NCBI GenBank assembly: GCA_033807775.1
Contig: CM066313.1
Coordinates: 58,997,984-59,061,983, forward strand
Direction: 5' to 3'
Origin: Saussurea involucrata
Lineage: Eukaryota; Streptophyta; Magnoliopsida; Asterales; Asteraceae
Length of the DNA stretch: 64,000 bases
The notes beneath the pieces are model-generated. The model was not told the DNA's origin. It worked only from the letters and a program-made list of their open reading frames with translations, and did not search any database. A program made the position numbers and the translations under genes. Numbering within the stretch: the first letter of the stretch is position 1; every line of letters starts with the position of its first letter. Shown piece by piece: positions 10,750 through 22,092 of this stretch.

Positions 10750-13700
10750 TCCGGCGTCTACTGTCGCTACCCGAAGCCACCGCCGGCGGACATCAACCCT
10801 ACGACCCCGCGGTCAATGACGCGACTCTATGTGCTCAAGTACACGCACTCGGGTACAACCATGCTCTCGATCGACCCTCTGCGTTCAACCGCAAATATCT
10901 GGCGTCCATATGGTACACTCTGTTCACAATTCTGAACAGGTGTCTTTCATCCAGATGGAAGGGAATAGACCAGTGCACAGGCGATTTCCTGCGTCTATTC
11001 CATGCTGTGTGCTTCAACAGACACGTCGACTTCGCGATAATTATCTGGCGGGAAATGGTGCAAGCTATTCGACAAATCGGTGGTACGAAGCAAAAGAAGT
11101 TCCTCTCATACCCTCGATTCCTCTCACTGGCTGTGCGCCAACACATGGACGCGTATCCAGCTATATCGCAACGCCATAACCATCCAGTATGCCTTCCTTT
11201 CCATTTACAATATATGGTTATTCGAAACCCGTCCAACGCCATACTGGCACACGCGGACCCAAATACACCGAGTGTGGTGGTATATAGGAGAAAGTTAGCT
11301 GCTCCCATGGTCCAGCCAGCGCCGGAGGGACCTCCCCAGGGACATAGAACTGAGGGACGTGAGGGTCCTAGTACAAGAGAAGGAAGCGCCCGGGCAGCAG
11401 GGGCTCCCGGGCGTGGTGTGTTGAGATTACACTGGAGGGGAACCGGAGCGGGCAGTAAATTGGATCCACGAGCCAGTACTACGCAAGCCGAAATAAGCCA
11501 TCAACCCATTCCCATCACCCGAACGACACCCGAAGCTGGTACATCGTCTAGACCGATGCTTCACCATGACTTCGAGCCTTACTTATCTGATCCTTCTTCG
11601 CCTACCCGACATGTTGAAAACGTGGAATCCGACTCCACCGAATCCGATACGGATCGTACCATATGGGCAACACTTATCCCTACCCGTATCGGACCAAACC
11701 CAGACTTTACCGAAGGAATCCCTGCTGACTCACCTACACCTCCACCTTTAAACCATCCTGATATGGGAGATACAAGGAGAGCGGAGGGAGATTTAGTTGA
11801 AAATTTGGAGCATGTGAGACGGAGGGAATTGAGGTCCAAAGCGAACCAAGAAAGATTAAGCCGTAAAGATAAAGAGGCTTCTGGGCGAATCCAGCCACGT
11901 GTCGCCCGGGTAGCCATATCTGCTATCCCGTCTCATCTGTTGGGACGTGGTATTGAAGAAGCCGCCGTGGACCCAGCGGCGCAATTGCACAACCTCCTCA
12001 GCCACTCACCCGTATCTCAAAATACGGGTGTTTCAACTTCTCACGAGGATAAAGCACAACTTCTACTGGTCTCTCAGTCAGAGAGTACTGGTATTGAAAC
12101 AAGAGACCAGCAACCCCCGGTCTCAACTTCTTTCAGTGCACCATTGAGTCTAGAGCCACTTGAAATATTACATTCTTCGGCTAGGACACAAGATGCAATT
12201 CCACAAATCGAGGATCTTCGTGACCCGATCGGAACTTCTGTAGGATCTCCACCTTTAAGTGGAATCCAATGATCGGAAGGAAATCCTACCACGACTACCC
12301 CTATGCCAACCATGAATGTAGGTGGCTCTGTCTCTAAGGTAGATACCTCAACGGGTAATCTAAGTGATCCCGGAGTTACATTACCCGACTTAGTGTCAAA
12401 GGGATATCTGGACGGCGCCCTAAAGGCCGTCCGTGAGGCCATGGAACAACGCTTTACGAATGAGCTCGACAAACTGAAGACTCTGATCAAAAGTAAAGAG
12501 AAGCTGTTCGAACCTAAAATTGCACCGTCACCACCACTGGCTCCCGTTCAGCCAAATCTTTCGGTGGACACCCTGAAAACCATGCTTCTAGCTCAGCTGC
12601 TCCAGCAATCCGAAACCGACGCCTCTATCGAACCAGACCTGCTCTTCGTTCTGAAATCACAGGTCAATGCTCCTTCGTCGTCTGTTACATCACGATTCGA
12701 CCAGCTTGACACGACTCTTAAGGATGTTCAACAAGCGCTCAAAACGTTGTCCGACAGAGTAGCCTCACTCGAAGATACTTGCAAGAGTCAAGCTGGCGGA
12801 CTCAAGAGAAAGAACGATGACCAGGATGATCCTGATCACCATGAGGGGGAGAACAAGAGACTACGTTTATGTGAGTCCGCCCCAATCATCCCTGAAACTA
12901 TTATGGTTCAACAGGAACCGTTAACTGCGGCAACTACAACTGAAGAACAACCCGAAGCCGAGTTGCCTTTAGTCGAGATGGTACAGGATATGGACATCTC
13001 CGATGATGAAAAGCCTGAGGGAACAATACATGAATTGGTCAACCTTGATAGATCAGATGGATCTACACTCAATCTAATTGATCCAAACACGCAGACCGAC
13101 CCGAAGACGGAAGATGCATGGTATGAAAAAGCCGCCAGTGCCGTAAATCTCCAGGTAAATCTGGTCTTCCCAACTGATGAAGTCGATAATGTTGACTACG
13201 AACAATTTCTGCTGCAATATTTGTATGGTACTCCCGTTCATTCAACTCAAGCCGCCGAAACTTCTGCAAGACCCTAATCTACAACTGCTGATATTCCGAC
13301 ATCTCCTCAACAACAACCGACAGCTTCTGATCTTCCTCCTCCTCACCAGCAACAAATCTGTTGGGAGAAGATCACAATATTCATTCCTCACCTGGAGGAA
13401 TCCCTGAAAAGGTTGTTCGTTCACAAGCTACGCACCATCGAGCCTACCTTTTGCATTGGTATTTATAGTTCTAACCCTGAATACCAAAGCCAGTACATAA
13501 ACGCAATGAAGCGGTGTCTGCCAGTTAGCCAAGTCCGAACCAAGCATAAGATCACCGAAGTGCTCAACATCTAAACCGGCCGAATCCTTAAAGTCATGTA
13601 TCCAGTCTTTACTGTCCGATGCGAAGACGGTAATGAATGGAGATTTTCTGAAGCCGACTTCAAGAACCTCTGAACGTTCGACTTCTATGCTATTCTGAAA

Positions 13701-14229
13701 GACCTCCGGACCAGAACTATCCGACCGCTTCATGTAACTAAAGCGCTCAAAGCTGTTCGTCGATTCCTAGTCCATACCATCATGATGTCCTATCTCACGG
13801 ACTTCCAAGTGGCAATCGAGAACAGAGCTAAGAAAGTAAACCTGATCAAACCGAATCTGAAAGCGCCCGAACTGAAGATGTATCCCGAGAACGCATTGCT
13901 TTTGGAACCAGAACATAGGATAGTATACATCAACGATCAGAATGAAAATAGATTTCTTCGCTTTAGTCAGGTAGACAGATTCTGCGACGGCACGCTCTTC
14001 AAAGTCCAAGATCCCCTTCCAAAAATCATCACTTTCGAATCCGAAAATCGAAGGCTGTCGTATGTTCCCAATCCGAATGAAACTACTGCTCGAAAAGCCT
14101 TATAAGTGATTGAAGAACGCATCGACTATCTTCGTGCCATCCGAATGTTCGAGGTACACTTTGTGCTTCGAAAAAGATACGTTGATAACTGGCGCGAACT
14201 CGAACTTCGATTCAAAGGGGAAGATTGTT
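10750..14229 (+). pseudogene. 3' accessory ORF of element D, start missing, several nonsense codons
   Basis: A single frame runs from the C/D junction to 14229, interrupted only by stops at 12270, 13275, about 13572, about 13671 and 14103. The N-terminal block has GYN at 10851-10859, then W..LF..LNRCLS, DQ and FLRLFHAV. These align position by position with the ORFs of B, G and H. A Pro/Ser-rich acidic middle and a short coiled coil (about 12420-12790) follow. The C-terminal block (about 13440-14080) matches element H: FSEADFKNL against FTDADFEKL, and YLTDFQVAIE against CYTDFQIALY. The 5' part was separated by element C. The function is unknown; no signal peptide or membrane segment is seen. 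Confidence 0.75.
14213..14225 (+). other. Polypurine tract of D
   Basis: CAAAGGGGAAGAT lies immediately before the LTR start and overlaps the end of the accessory frame. Confidence 0.7.
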
Positions 14230-14508
14230 AGGGTCAATTATGTATTGAATAGAAGTTCAAGGGCTTGTTTGTATTTGTTTAATTTGAGCCTAGTTGGTGA
14301 ACGGGCCGTGGGCTTGTTAACCACGGGCCCGCCATATATAATGTTTTGTTTTAGCCATTGTTTAGGGTAGTTGTTCATTTTAGCTTTCCTATTGGTATTG
14401 TAAACTCTATGATTATTGAAAGCAAATTAGATGACCAGTTGAAATCATAACCATTGTTATTCATATATTGATTTCATAATTGTTCGTTGCACGGATCTGA
14501 GACTCACA
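14226..14508 (+). mobile_element. 3' LTR of element D
   Basis: It starts TGTTAGGGTC and ends GACTCACA; the end is placed by analogy with the GTGAATCTGGGAACCTACA end of B and G. A TATATAA box is at 14335-14341. It is short (283 bp) compared with the other Copia LTRs here. Confidence 0.68.
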
Positions 14509-14908
14509 GATAAGATCGTGACGTCATACTGACGTACGATCGTGCTTAACAGCTGCAATTGCCAGGTGTCGACGATCTGTGTGTGTATATGAAAAGGTGA
14601 ATGCACGTGTCGATCATCGAGTGATTCGACCTGACATGATCGTTTACATAAATAGATACCCATGGTGGATCGTTTCCATTATACGCTTTCAGAGAGTTTT
14701 AGAGTGAGATTTCTTGCAAACCTACAAAAATCACTTCCAAACCTACAAAAATCTTCGGACCGATTAGGCATTTTGAGGTTTAGAGCGCCTATATAAGGTA
14801 CGATTCCTCATTCCATGTATGCGTTGTAAATCCATAGCTAGGAAGCCTATGAAGAATTGGGATATTTGGGGTTTCTCAGCTCGACAAACTTGGTTAACAG
14901 GATTATCG
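14509..14908 (+). promoter_or_regulatory. Putative promoter and leader of the antisense gene of E
   Basis: This is non-coding sequence. A CATAAATA box lies at about 14647-14654, about 260 bases before the proposed ATG at 14909. A leader intron is possible (donor GT at 14798-14799, acceptor AG at 14899-14900). A second TATATAA at 14790-14796 could serve instead, but it would not fit with that intron. The evidence is sequence motif only. Confidence 0.4.
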
Positions 14909-15899
14909 ATGTCGACAGAACCCATAAGTACCATTCGAGATCAAGATGATCTCGACGATCTTAGGAGCTTAGCAAAAATCCCTGCAGGGATTACCTTGAG
15001 TAAGGCTGGTCAGATTCGACCGGAGATGTGTCCTGATAGGTACGTCATGATATACGAGTACCCATTTAAGATAGGTTTCCACTGGCTCTATTCGCCTCTA
15101 GCCAAATCCTTCATGTGCGAGTTTGGCCTCTCGCCGGGGCAGCTGATGCCCTAATTCTGGCGCGTTATCCAGGTCATCGATAGATTTACCAGAAACTGGG
15201 AGTCGCCGATGAACGTGAAGGACCTCTTGATGGCTTATCAGGTCAAGAAAGATATGTACCGTCGCTACAGCTTGTTCTCAAAACATAAGGGCAATCCTAC
15301 TCTAGTTCTGAAAACCGCAGTCAATGACCGTAAATGGAAGACCAGGTACGCATTCGTGTGGGTAGCGACACTGGACCCCGATAGTGACTGGATCAGGTCT
15401 TGATGGAACATGGCGGGTGAGTTTTAGCTTTGGTCTAGTGCTTTTACTATATTTATTTGCTTTTCGACAAATCTTCTACCTTATGCGTCTTCAGACATCG
15501 ACTTCGACAAGGTGAAGCCCAACGACGACTCCTAGGCCAAGATCGAGAAGTTCCTGGAGATTAGTACCGAAGATCGTTCGTTCGTCACACGTCATCTGAT
15601 AGACGAGGACGACGACTTGGTCTTTCTGGGAGTAAATCGTGAGGAAGAAGAGACAGAGGAGGAAGAAGAGAAAGAGGAGGAAGAAGAGACAGAGGAGTCG
15701 AGAGAAGAAGAGGAGGTAGAGATGACTGGTGAGCGTACCCTACTCTGCTCGACTTGTTCTTCCTACTACTTCATTTGTCTAATCATTCTTCCTTTCTTGC
15801 TTTACAGGAGAATCCCAGCCGAAAGTGTCGTCTGTGATGGGCAAGAAGGCGGCCCAAGCTGAAATGGCTCGCAAGGCGAGAGAGAAGAGAAAAGAGGCC

Positions 15900-17167
15900 T
15901 GTTTGGGTAAAAAATCACACCCTCGACCGACCTAGGGAATTCCTTCGACATGACCCATGGACTTCGATTACCCTAATGCCTACAAAAGTTATACCCCCGA
16001 TCGATGAAGGTAATACCCATTATTTCCTTATCCCCGACATACGATAGTTGATTATTAAAAGACATCTTGTGTCAACAGTCATTCAGGACAGTATCTTACA
16101 TCTAATGATCGTACGTCACGTGTCTCACAGCATGTGTCATACGTCGCACATCGCTAGTCTTATGTCACTAGATCTACGTCACTAGTCTTACGTCGCCAGT
16201 TACGACTCGTCGGTCTTACATCGACAGTCTCCTGTCATCGGTGTTATATTGCTCTGGTCCTACGAAAGCATCATCCTGACATCCTGGTCCTGCGACCTGG
16301 TCTTACGACCTAGTCCTGCGACATCGTTATCCTGGCCTAACGACTTAGTGGTTTTACGACCTAGTCTCACGACATTTTCATAAGACCATTCTTACATTAA
16401 GATAAGGTCTTACAAGAGATTTACAGTCATATACATGGTCTTGTATTTAGGTGACGGACGTATGCTCCAAAAGACCGATGTCCAGACCTTAAGACGGTCT
16501 TATGATTACACTAACCATCAACAGTCAAACATCCGTCTACTTTGTTCATTAATGCAGGTCCACGAGCATTATGGTACAACGGTCAAAACGGTCGAGTCCA
16601 TAAATGACATTAAAGACCCGACAGCGGTTACAAAAGACAATCATCAAAACGCATTTAATGTCGGCAGCGGTTACAAGACCAGCCATAAAGCATATTAATG
16701 ACCGGCCAAACCTATATAAAGACACGCTCCAACCTCGAGCAAGGGGGGAAGATCATCAAGCTATACAACGACAATTCACATCTACTTCTATATTTTCTCT
16801 CTCACATTCAAGCATACGTCGCTAACGCAAGTACCGCACGACAACAGTTCACACCGCATGACAACAGTTCAAGTCGCACGACAGCAGTTTGTTTCGCACG
16901 TTTAAACACACGACGCACACTTTTTACACACGACTAAGTGTATTTTTACTTTATTTGTAACCTATTTTACTTTATAGTGCACTGTCGACTCTTACAAAGT
17001 CGACCGTGGGTTTTTCCCTCATTTTGGGGTTTTCTGCGTCACCAAATCTCTTGTCTCTTTTACTTTTTTCCGCGATTATGTTGCTTGGTCTCGAGATACG
17101 TTTCTTTAGTTGTTAAATGTCCACATCGACCTTAAGTTGTACTTTTGTGTAATTTTTGGCATTAACA
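15900..17167 (+). mobile_element. 5' LTR of element F
   Basis: The LTR is 1268 bp, TGTTTGGG...GCATTAACA, with TATATAA at 16713-16719. Relative to the 3' LTR it has about 290 extra bases (about 16070-16375) rich in TACGTC and GTCGCA words, and a different segment near 16915-16975. Point differences over the first 150 bases are several, so the insertion is older than H or I. Confidence 0.88.
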
Positions 17168-17256
17168 GTTTGGCACCATCCGTGGGACCCCATCTAGAGA
17201 AAATCTCAAGCCAACACACATATCGCTCTAACGATCTTGTAAAGTTTTTCAGGTAT
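17168..17256 (+). other. Primer binding site and leader of F
   Basis: GTTTGGCACCATCCGTGG directly follows the LTR end, and element J has the same site (with GCGCC) at 50568. It is the tRNA primer site for minus-strand synthesis. Then comes a short leader up to the gag ATG at 17257. Confidence 0.75.
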
Positions 17257-17433
17257 ATGGAAAATTATCAAGATCCCCTGATTCAACTTCAATCGGAATT
17301 GAATGCGGCTCGAGGCCAGATTCAAGCCCATATAAAAAAAAATGCGCCGTCAAAAGTATCGCATGTATCGCATCATCCAAGGGACTCGGGGGCTCGGAAC
17401 ACCCTTCACAAACTGAAAAAATACCACATTTGA
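17257..17433 (+). pseudogene. gag: Gag N-terminal remnant of F
   Basis: The frame opens with MENYQDPLIQLQSELNAARGQ and stops after about 58 codons. It resembles the first residues of the gag of element J (50669) in position and Gln-rich character. The rest of gag is deleted. Confidence 0.5.
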
Positions 17434-17967
17434 TTTCAAAAGTCATCGGAAAAAGGCGCTTATCGACTCCATGTTACGGTAACTGTGACGTCCCATTTAG
17501 AACAACTCTATATATATACTCTAAGTGTATTCTCCTCATTAATTATTTTGATCTAATATATGATCGTTGATTCAAGCATCAAAAGATCATTGGTCAAAAC
17601 CGACGACCACCCCCGATTTTACATTACAGGCTCGCACGGTCATATGAATACAGGTCTTACGATTTACATCGTGAGAAACCTAAGTCTCTACGACTTAAAA
17701 AACACAAGTCCTGCAATTTATAGTCGTCAGTAAAGGACGACTTACATTTTTTCTTACGATCGCCAGTCATGGCAAACGCAGGTTGCAATTTATAGTCGGC
17801 GATAAAAGACGACCCACATTTTTTGTGATCGCCAGTAACGACAAACACAGGTTAAAATTCTCGATCGTCAATAAAAGCGACTCGCATGTTGAAATCTCAT
17901 GATCGCTAGTAATGACATATGTCGTCAATAAAGACAACTTGTACATTAAATCTCGTAATCACCAGTC
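17434..17967 (+). other. Non-coding stretch inside F
   Basis: There is no ORF of note. From about 17630 to 17960 it contains repeated phrases of the type ACGATCGCCAGTCATGGCAA and TATAGTCGTCAGTAAAGGACGAC, spaced about 60-70 bases apart. These are a degenerate repeat series like that in the 3' region of the same family. Confidence 0.55.
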
Positions 17968-18467
17968 ATGGTTCCAAGGGACCAAAATACTCAAGCCGAC
18001 GCTTTTGCAAACCTTGCGTCTGTTTTGGTCGAACCAATACTCGACAGCATTCCAATGACCCATCTGGCGACGTCGTACATCGAAAATGACGATGTCGTCC
18101 AGATGGAAGACCAAGAAGATAATTGGTCGAGCGACATCCGAAATTGTCTGCGACAATGAATCCCAGTTCGTAAGCAACAGGACTCGACAATTCTGTGAAG
18201 ACCGCGACATCAAGATGACGATCTCAACGCCCAGGGGCAAGCGGTCGAGCAACATTTCAACAAGAACGTCACAGCTAAAAGTCTTTCAAGAAGGTGACTA
18301 CATCCTCCGTCGAGTGCTCCAAAGCACTCAAGAGCTCAATGCAGGTAAAAGATCCTTATTGTATCTCAGAAGTCGTAGGTAAAAGTGCCTATCGGCTACA
18401 AACCCTCGACAATCGAGATATCGCACGTAGATGGAATGCAACACATCTAAAAAGGTATTTCTTCTAA
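17968..18467 (+). pseudogene. pol: RNase H end and integrase remnants of Tat pol (element F)
   Basis: Pieces in different frames spell the end of a Gypsy RNase H (VPRDQNTQADAFANLASV), an integrase core scrap (NESQF..NRTRQFCEDRDIK) and the integrase tail (VFQEGDYILRRVLQSTQELN and the WNATHLKRYFF end, stop 18465-18467). The tail matches that of element E. Several deletions join these pieces, so nothing active remains. Confidence 0.75.
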
Positions 18468-18520
18468 ACCTTTTTTCGCATACACTTTTTAATCATCATG
18501 ACGATTACTGACTTAAGCAT

Positions 18521-18557
18521 CAGAGGGTCGTTGGTTAGCCAACGACCAACCTCTGAC
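18521..18557 (+). other. Conserved hairpin after Tat pol (element F)
   Basis: The stem GGTCGTTGG / CCAACGACC with a TTAG loop (18526-18547) is flanked by complementary CAGAGG / CCTCTG. The same structure lies after pol in element E (about 22617-22653, inverted) and in J (53306-53340). Its role is unknown. It could be an RNA structure, a pol transcript 3' signal, or a boundary with the antisense gene. Confidence 0.6.
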
Positions 18558-19059
18558 CTTGTTTATCGCAGGATCGCACGTCACAAGTCACTAAGTCTAT
18601 TACACAATTTCAGTACAATTTCGCAGGATTGCACGACATAAGGAACTAAGTCTACTATATGACTTGACCATGTTATCGCAGGGACGCATGGCTCGAATTT
18701 ATCGCACGATTTATTGGTGCGATCATAAAGTCTAACGACTTCACGATCTAAGTTCCTTAACTTAGAAGAACATTCACATTTTGGATAAGTGCCCAAGTCG
18801 CACGCACGACTCAAAGATCTCAAGATCTCCCAGTCTACATCTTAACCCTGAAAAGTTGATGCGTTGTAATGAATGCCTATGTCGCAAGTCTTATATTCAT
18901 TTTTCACACGATGTGTATTTACTTGATGAATTTCACAACTGATATCGTATCTATTCACGAAATGTATAAGACAAAGTGATATGCAAGTTCATAAATTTCA
19001 TTTATCAATCATCGGTTACCTGAAACGACTCGACCACCAACGGTCGATTGACAAAAAAC
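18558..19059 (+). other. 3' non-coding region of F before the tandem array
   Basis: I see no coding potential. It has scattered words such as CGCACGAC and TCGCAGG, shared with 53341-53560 of element J. Confidence 0.5.
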
Positions 19060-19645
19060 AGGTCATAGGTCTCTAACGACCGCATCGGCTTGGACCGCCA
19101 GATCTTAGGTCTCTAACGACCGTATCGGCTGTAAACGCCAGATCTTAGGTCTCTAACGACCGTATCGGCTGTAAGCCCCAGATCTTAGGTCTCTAACGAC
19201 CGTATCGGATGTAAGCGCCAGATCTTAGGTCTCTAACGACCGTATCGGCTGTAAGCGCCAGATCTTAGGTCTCTAACTACCGTATCGGCTGTAAGCGCTA
19301 GATCTTAGGTCTCTAACGACCGTATCGGCTGTAAGCGCCAGATCTTAGGTCTCTAATGACTGTATTGGCTGTAAGCGCCAGATCATAGGTCTATAACGAC
19401 CATATCGTCTCTAAAAGCAAATCAAAAGTCTATAACGACAATATCGGCTAGCAACGCCAGATCATAGGTCTATGACGACCATATCGGCTCTAAACGCCGG
19501 ATCAAAAGTCTATAACGACAGTATCGGCTTGGAACGCCAGATCATAGGTCTATAACGACCAGATCGGCTCTAAACGCCAGATCAAAAGTCTATAACGACC
19601 ATATCGGCTCGGAACGCCAGAACATAAGTCTTTAACGACTGTATC
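19060..19645 (+). repeat. 40-bp tandem array in the 3' region of F (about 14.5 units)
   Basis: The units begin TAGGTCTCTAACGACCG and recur at 19066, 19106, 19146, 19186, 19226, 19266, 19306 and 19346 with a strict 40-bp period. The last six or so units are more diverged (TCTATAACGAC variants). Minisatellites between pol and the 3' LTR are known from Tat/Ogre-type elements and can seed satellite DNA. Confidence 0.92.
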
Positions 19646-20020
19646 ACAAGATCCTTAAAATTTTATCCTTGTTCGATCATCTTATGATCGCCGCCAAACT
19701 TTATTTCGGATCAATCGTCTTACGATTGACTCCCGACCCATACGTCTCATTTTGATAAAGATCGTCTTACGATCACCGTCGGTTCCTTACGTTTTAAGGT
19801 CGTCTTACGACCGTCAGATGAACACCACAAGTATCTTGCGCATTAAAGGTCATCATTCGATCGTCGCAACTTACTTAAACACCATCAACTGCACTCAGGA
19901 TTTTTGTTAACCAAGTCGATTTTCTTAGCAAAGGTGACACGTCTCCGTATAAACACATTTTACTTTGGTACGAGATCTGAAATTCAAATGGCTTTGAAAT
20001 TCAAATCTCCGGGGGCTAAC
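19646..20020 (+). other. 3' non-coding end and polypurine tract of F
   Basis: A series of CGATCGTCTTACGATCG-like inverted words lies at about 19670-19860. The purine tract TCCGGGGGCTAAC (about 20008-20020) lies directly before the 3' LTR. No ORF is present. Confidence 0.6.
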
Positions 20021-20970
20021 TGTTTGGATAAAAAATCACACCCTCGACCGACCTGGGGAATTCCTTCAACATGACCCATGGACTTCGATTACCCTAATGC
20101 CTACAAAAGTCATACCCCCGATCGATGAAGGTAATACCCATTATTGCCTTATCCCCGACATATGATAGTTGATTATTAAAAGACATTTTCATAAGACCAT
20201 TCTTACATTAAGACCATTCTTACATTAAGATAAGGTCTTACAAGACATTTACAGTCATATACATGGTCTTGTAGTTTGGTGACGGACGTATGCACCAAAA
20301 GACCGATGTCCAGAACTTAAGATGGTCTTACGATTACACTAACCTTCAACAGTCAAACATCCGTCTACTTTGTTCATTAATGCAGGTCCACGAGCATTAT
20401 GGTAAAACGATCAATAACGGTCGAGTCCATAAATGGCATTAAAGGCCTTACAGCGGTTACAAAAGACAACCATCAAAGCGCATTTAATGTCGGCAGCGGT
20501 TACAAGACCAACCATAAAGCATATTAATGACCGGCCAAACCTATATAAAGACACGCTCCAACCTCGAGCAAGGGGGGAAGATCATCAAGCTATACAACGA
20601 CAATTCACATCTACTTCTATATTTTCTCTCTCACATTCAAGCACACGTCGCTAACGCAAGTACCGCACGACAACAATTCACACCGCATGACAACAGTTCA
20701 AGTCGCATGACAGTAGTTTGTTTCGCACGTATAAACACACGACGCACAAAGTCCACATCGCCCCTGATTGGCGACCATAGTGCACTGTCGACTATCACAA
20801 AGTCGACCGTGGTTTTTTCCCTCGTTTTGGGGCTTTCCGCGTCACCAAATCTCTTGTCTCTTTTACTTTTTCCTGCGATTATGTTGCTTTGTCTCGAAAT
20901 ACGTTTCTTTAGTTGTTAAATGTCCACATCGACCTTAAGTTGTACTTTTGTGCGATTTTTGGCATTAACA
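20021..20970 (+). mobile_element. 3' LTR of element F
   Basis: The LTR is 950 bp, TGTTTGGA...GCATTAACA, with TATATAA at 20542-20548. It lacks the roughly 290-bp segment found in the 5' LTR. The breakpoint lies between two GACAT words, as expected for a deletion between short direct repeats. It also has a short local duplication of ACCATTCTTACATTAAG (about 20193-20228). Confidence 0.88.
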
Positions 20971-22092
20971 AGGCCCCGACAACTGGGTTGGGGGTCCTGA
21001 AGAGGACAAGGATGTCGGTCCCGAGGGAACCGTATTTGAAGACGGGCGGCCCGTCTGGAGTCGCCACGCCTGAGAAGGCGAAGGTGTCTATCGCGTCCGC
21101 TGAGAAGTCGAGGACGTCTTCTGATGCAATCGACGCAACTCATGTCAGTTCTGTGCCTCCGACGAAATCGGTGGTATCTCCGTCCTCAACATCGATCCCT
21201 TCATCGGCCGACAAGGGCAAGGGTCATGCGACCGAAGAGGCTGAAGTCATGACGGTCAACTTTACGTTGCCGTCGGACTTTATGGTCGACAATGTCCTAG
21301 ACGGGATGAAAAGTTTCCCCCATCTGGGGAAGTACCAGCTCCCGTCTTTCAAGGAGCGTTTCCAAGGGGTCTTCGTCGAGGAGACGGGATCACATGTTGC
21401 CGGACTTGCGTTTTTGGTAAGTCTTTCTTTCAAGAATTGTTTATCTTTTGTGGTTTAAACTTTATCGAGTGTTTACTGACAATACTCTTTGTATTTTACA
21501 GGCATTCCAGTCTTCCTTGGCCCCGCACACCGAAACAACGAAGATAGAGGGTCTAGTGTCCCCTTCTCTCGTAAGGGAAAATGCGGCATTGGATAGGGAG
21601 AAGTACGCTCTGGCACGTGTCGAGGGGATGTCTGTGCAGCTTGATGATGCCCTGAACACGTTGGAGGCCGTGGGACATGCTAAGGATGAGGAAAACTATC
21701 GCCTGAAGCAATCCCTGTCCTTGATCGCCGACCAAAGGGAGGAGCTGGACAGGACGAAGGATTCCTTGGCTGTGAAGGAAAAAGAAGCCGATGAATCCAA
21801 TTCCAAGGTGGTTAGCCTGGAGAAAGAGGTGAAGGAGCTGAAGGACGAGGATAAGTCTGTCTTTGCCTTGGCTCGACTGACTGCCAGGGCGGCGATTATG
21901 AGGCAACATCTGTCGGGGAAGAATCCCCTTGCCTTGGCGTCGGAGGAGCTTGCCTTCTACCTGAGTGAAGTCGGTTCTGCAAGAGATCTCGACTCGGATG
22001 ACGAGGAGGAGGTCAAGGAGGAGGAGATCAAAGAGAGCTCAAAAAGCGAGGCCTCGGGCAAGGATGTGACTGACGATCTTCCTCAGACTTAG

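Larger units (their letters stand above)
10750..14508 (+). mobile_element. Element D: 3' end of a second Sirevirus-type Copia family
   Basis: D consists of an accessory ORF fragment, a polypurine tract and a 283-bp LTR. The rest of D would lie left of element C, outside the window. It is inserted in element E; the bases after its LTR are GATAA. Its GC content is higher than that of B or G, and its LTR differs from all others here, so it is a separate family. Confidence 0.72.
15900..20970 (+). mobile_element. Element F: complete but internally deleted Tat-type Gypsy element
   Basis: F is bounded by TGTTTGG...ATTAACA LTRs and a perfect 5-bp target duplication AGGCC (15895-15899 and 20971-20975). 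Between the LTRs are a primer site, a gag N-terminal remnant, a remnant spanning the end of RNase H and integrase, a hairpin, a 40-bp tandem array and a purine tract. Most of gag, protease, reverse transcriptase and integrase is gone, so it could move only with help from another element. It is inserted in exon 3 of the antisense gene of E. Confidence 0.9.
14909..22092 (+). pseudogene. Antisense accessory gene of Tat element E with introns (Transposase_28-like), split by element F
   Basis: Proposed exons are 14909-15416, 15495-15728, 15808-15899 continuing at 20976-21416, and 21502-22092. The introns (15417-15494, 15729-15807, 21417-21501) are 78-85 bp, GT-AG, and each keeps the frame. The N-terminus (FKIGFHWLYSPLAKSFMCEF, then LSPGQLMP and the FWRVIQV block) resembles the putative gypsy-type transposon domain (Transposase_28). 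An acidic Glu run follows (15640-15720), then a Lys-rich stretch, a conserved FTLPSDF...LGKYQLPSF block, a coiled coil (about 21560-21850) and an acidic end with TAG at 22090-22092. Nonsense codons at 15152, 15401 and about 15532 (TAA, TGA, TAG), plus the 5-kb insertion F, make it dead. It lies opposite to the strand that codes for E's pol. Its function is unknown. Confidence 0.72.

Noticed and set aside
14226..14508. Host promoter or gene near the D/E boundary
   Set aside because: The polypurine tract, TGTTAGG start and ACTCACA end are better explained as a Copia LTR.
19060..19645. Regular 40-bp repeats as a possible CRISPR array
   Set aside because: The units are contiguous, with no unique spacers between them; this is a minisatellite in a plant retrotransposon.
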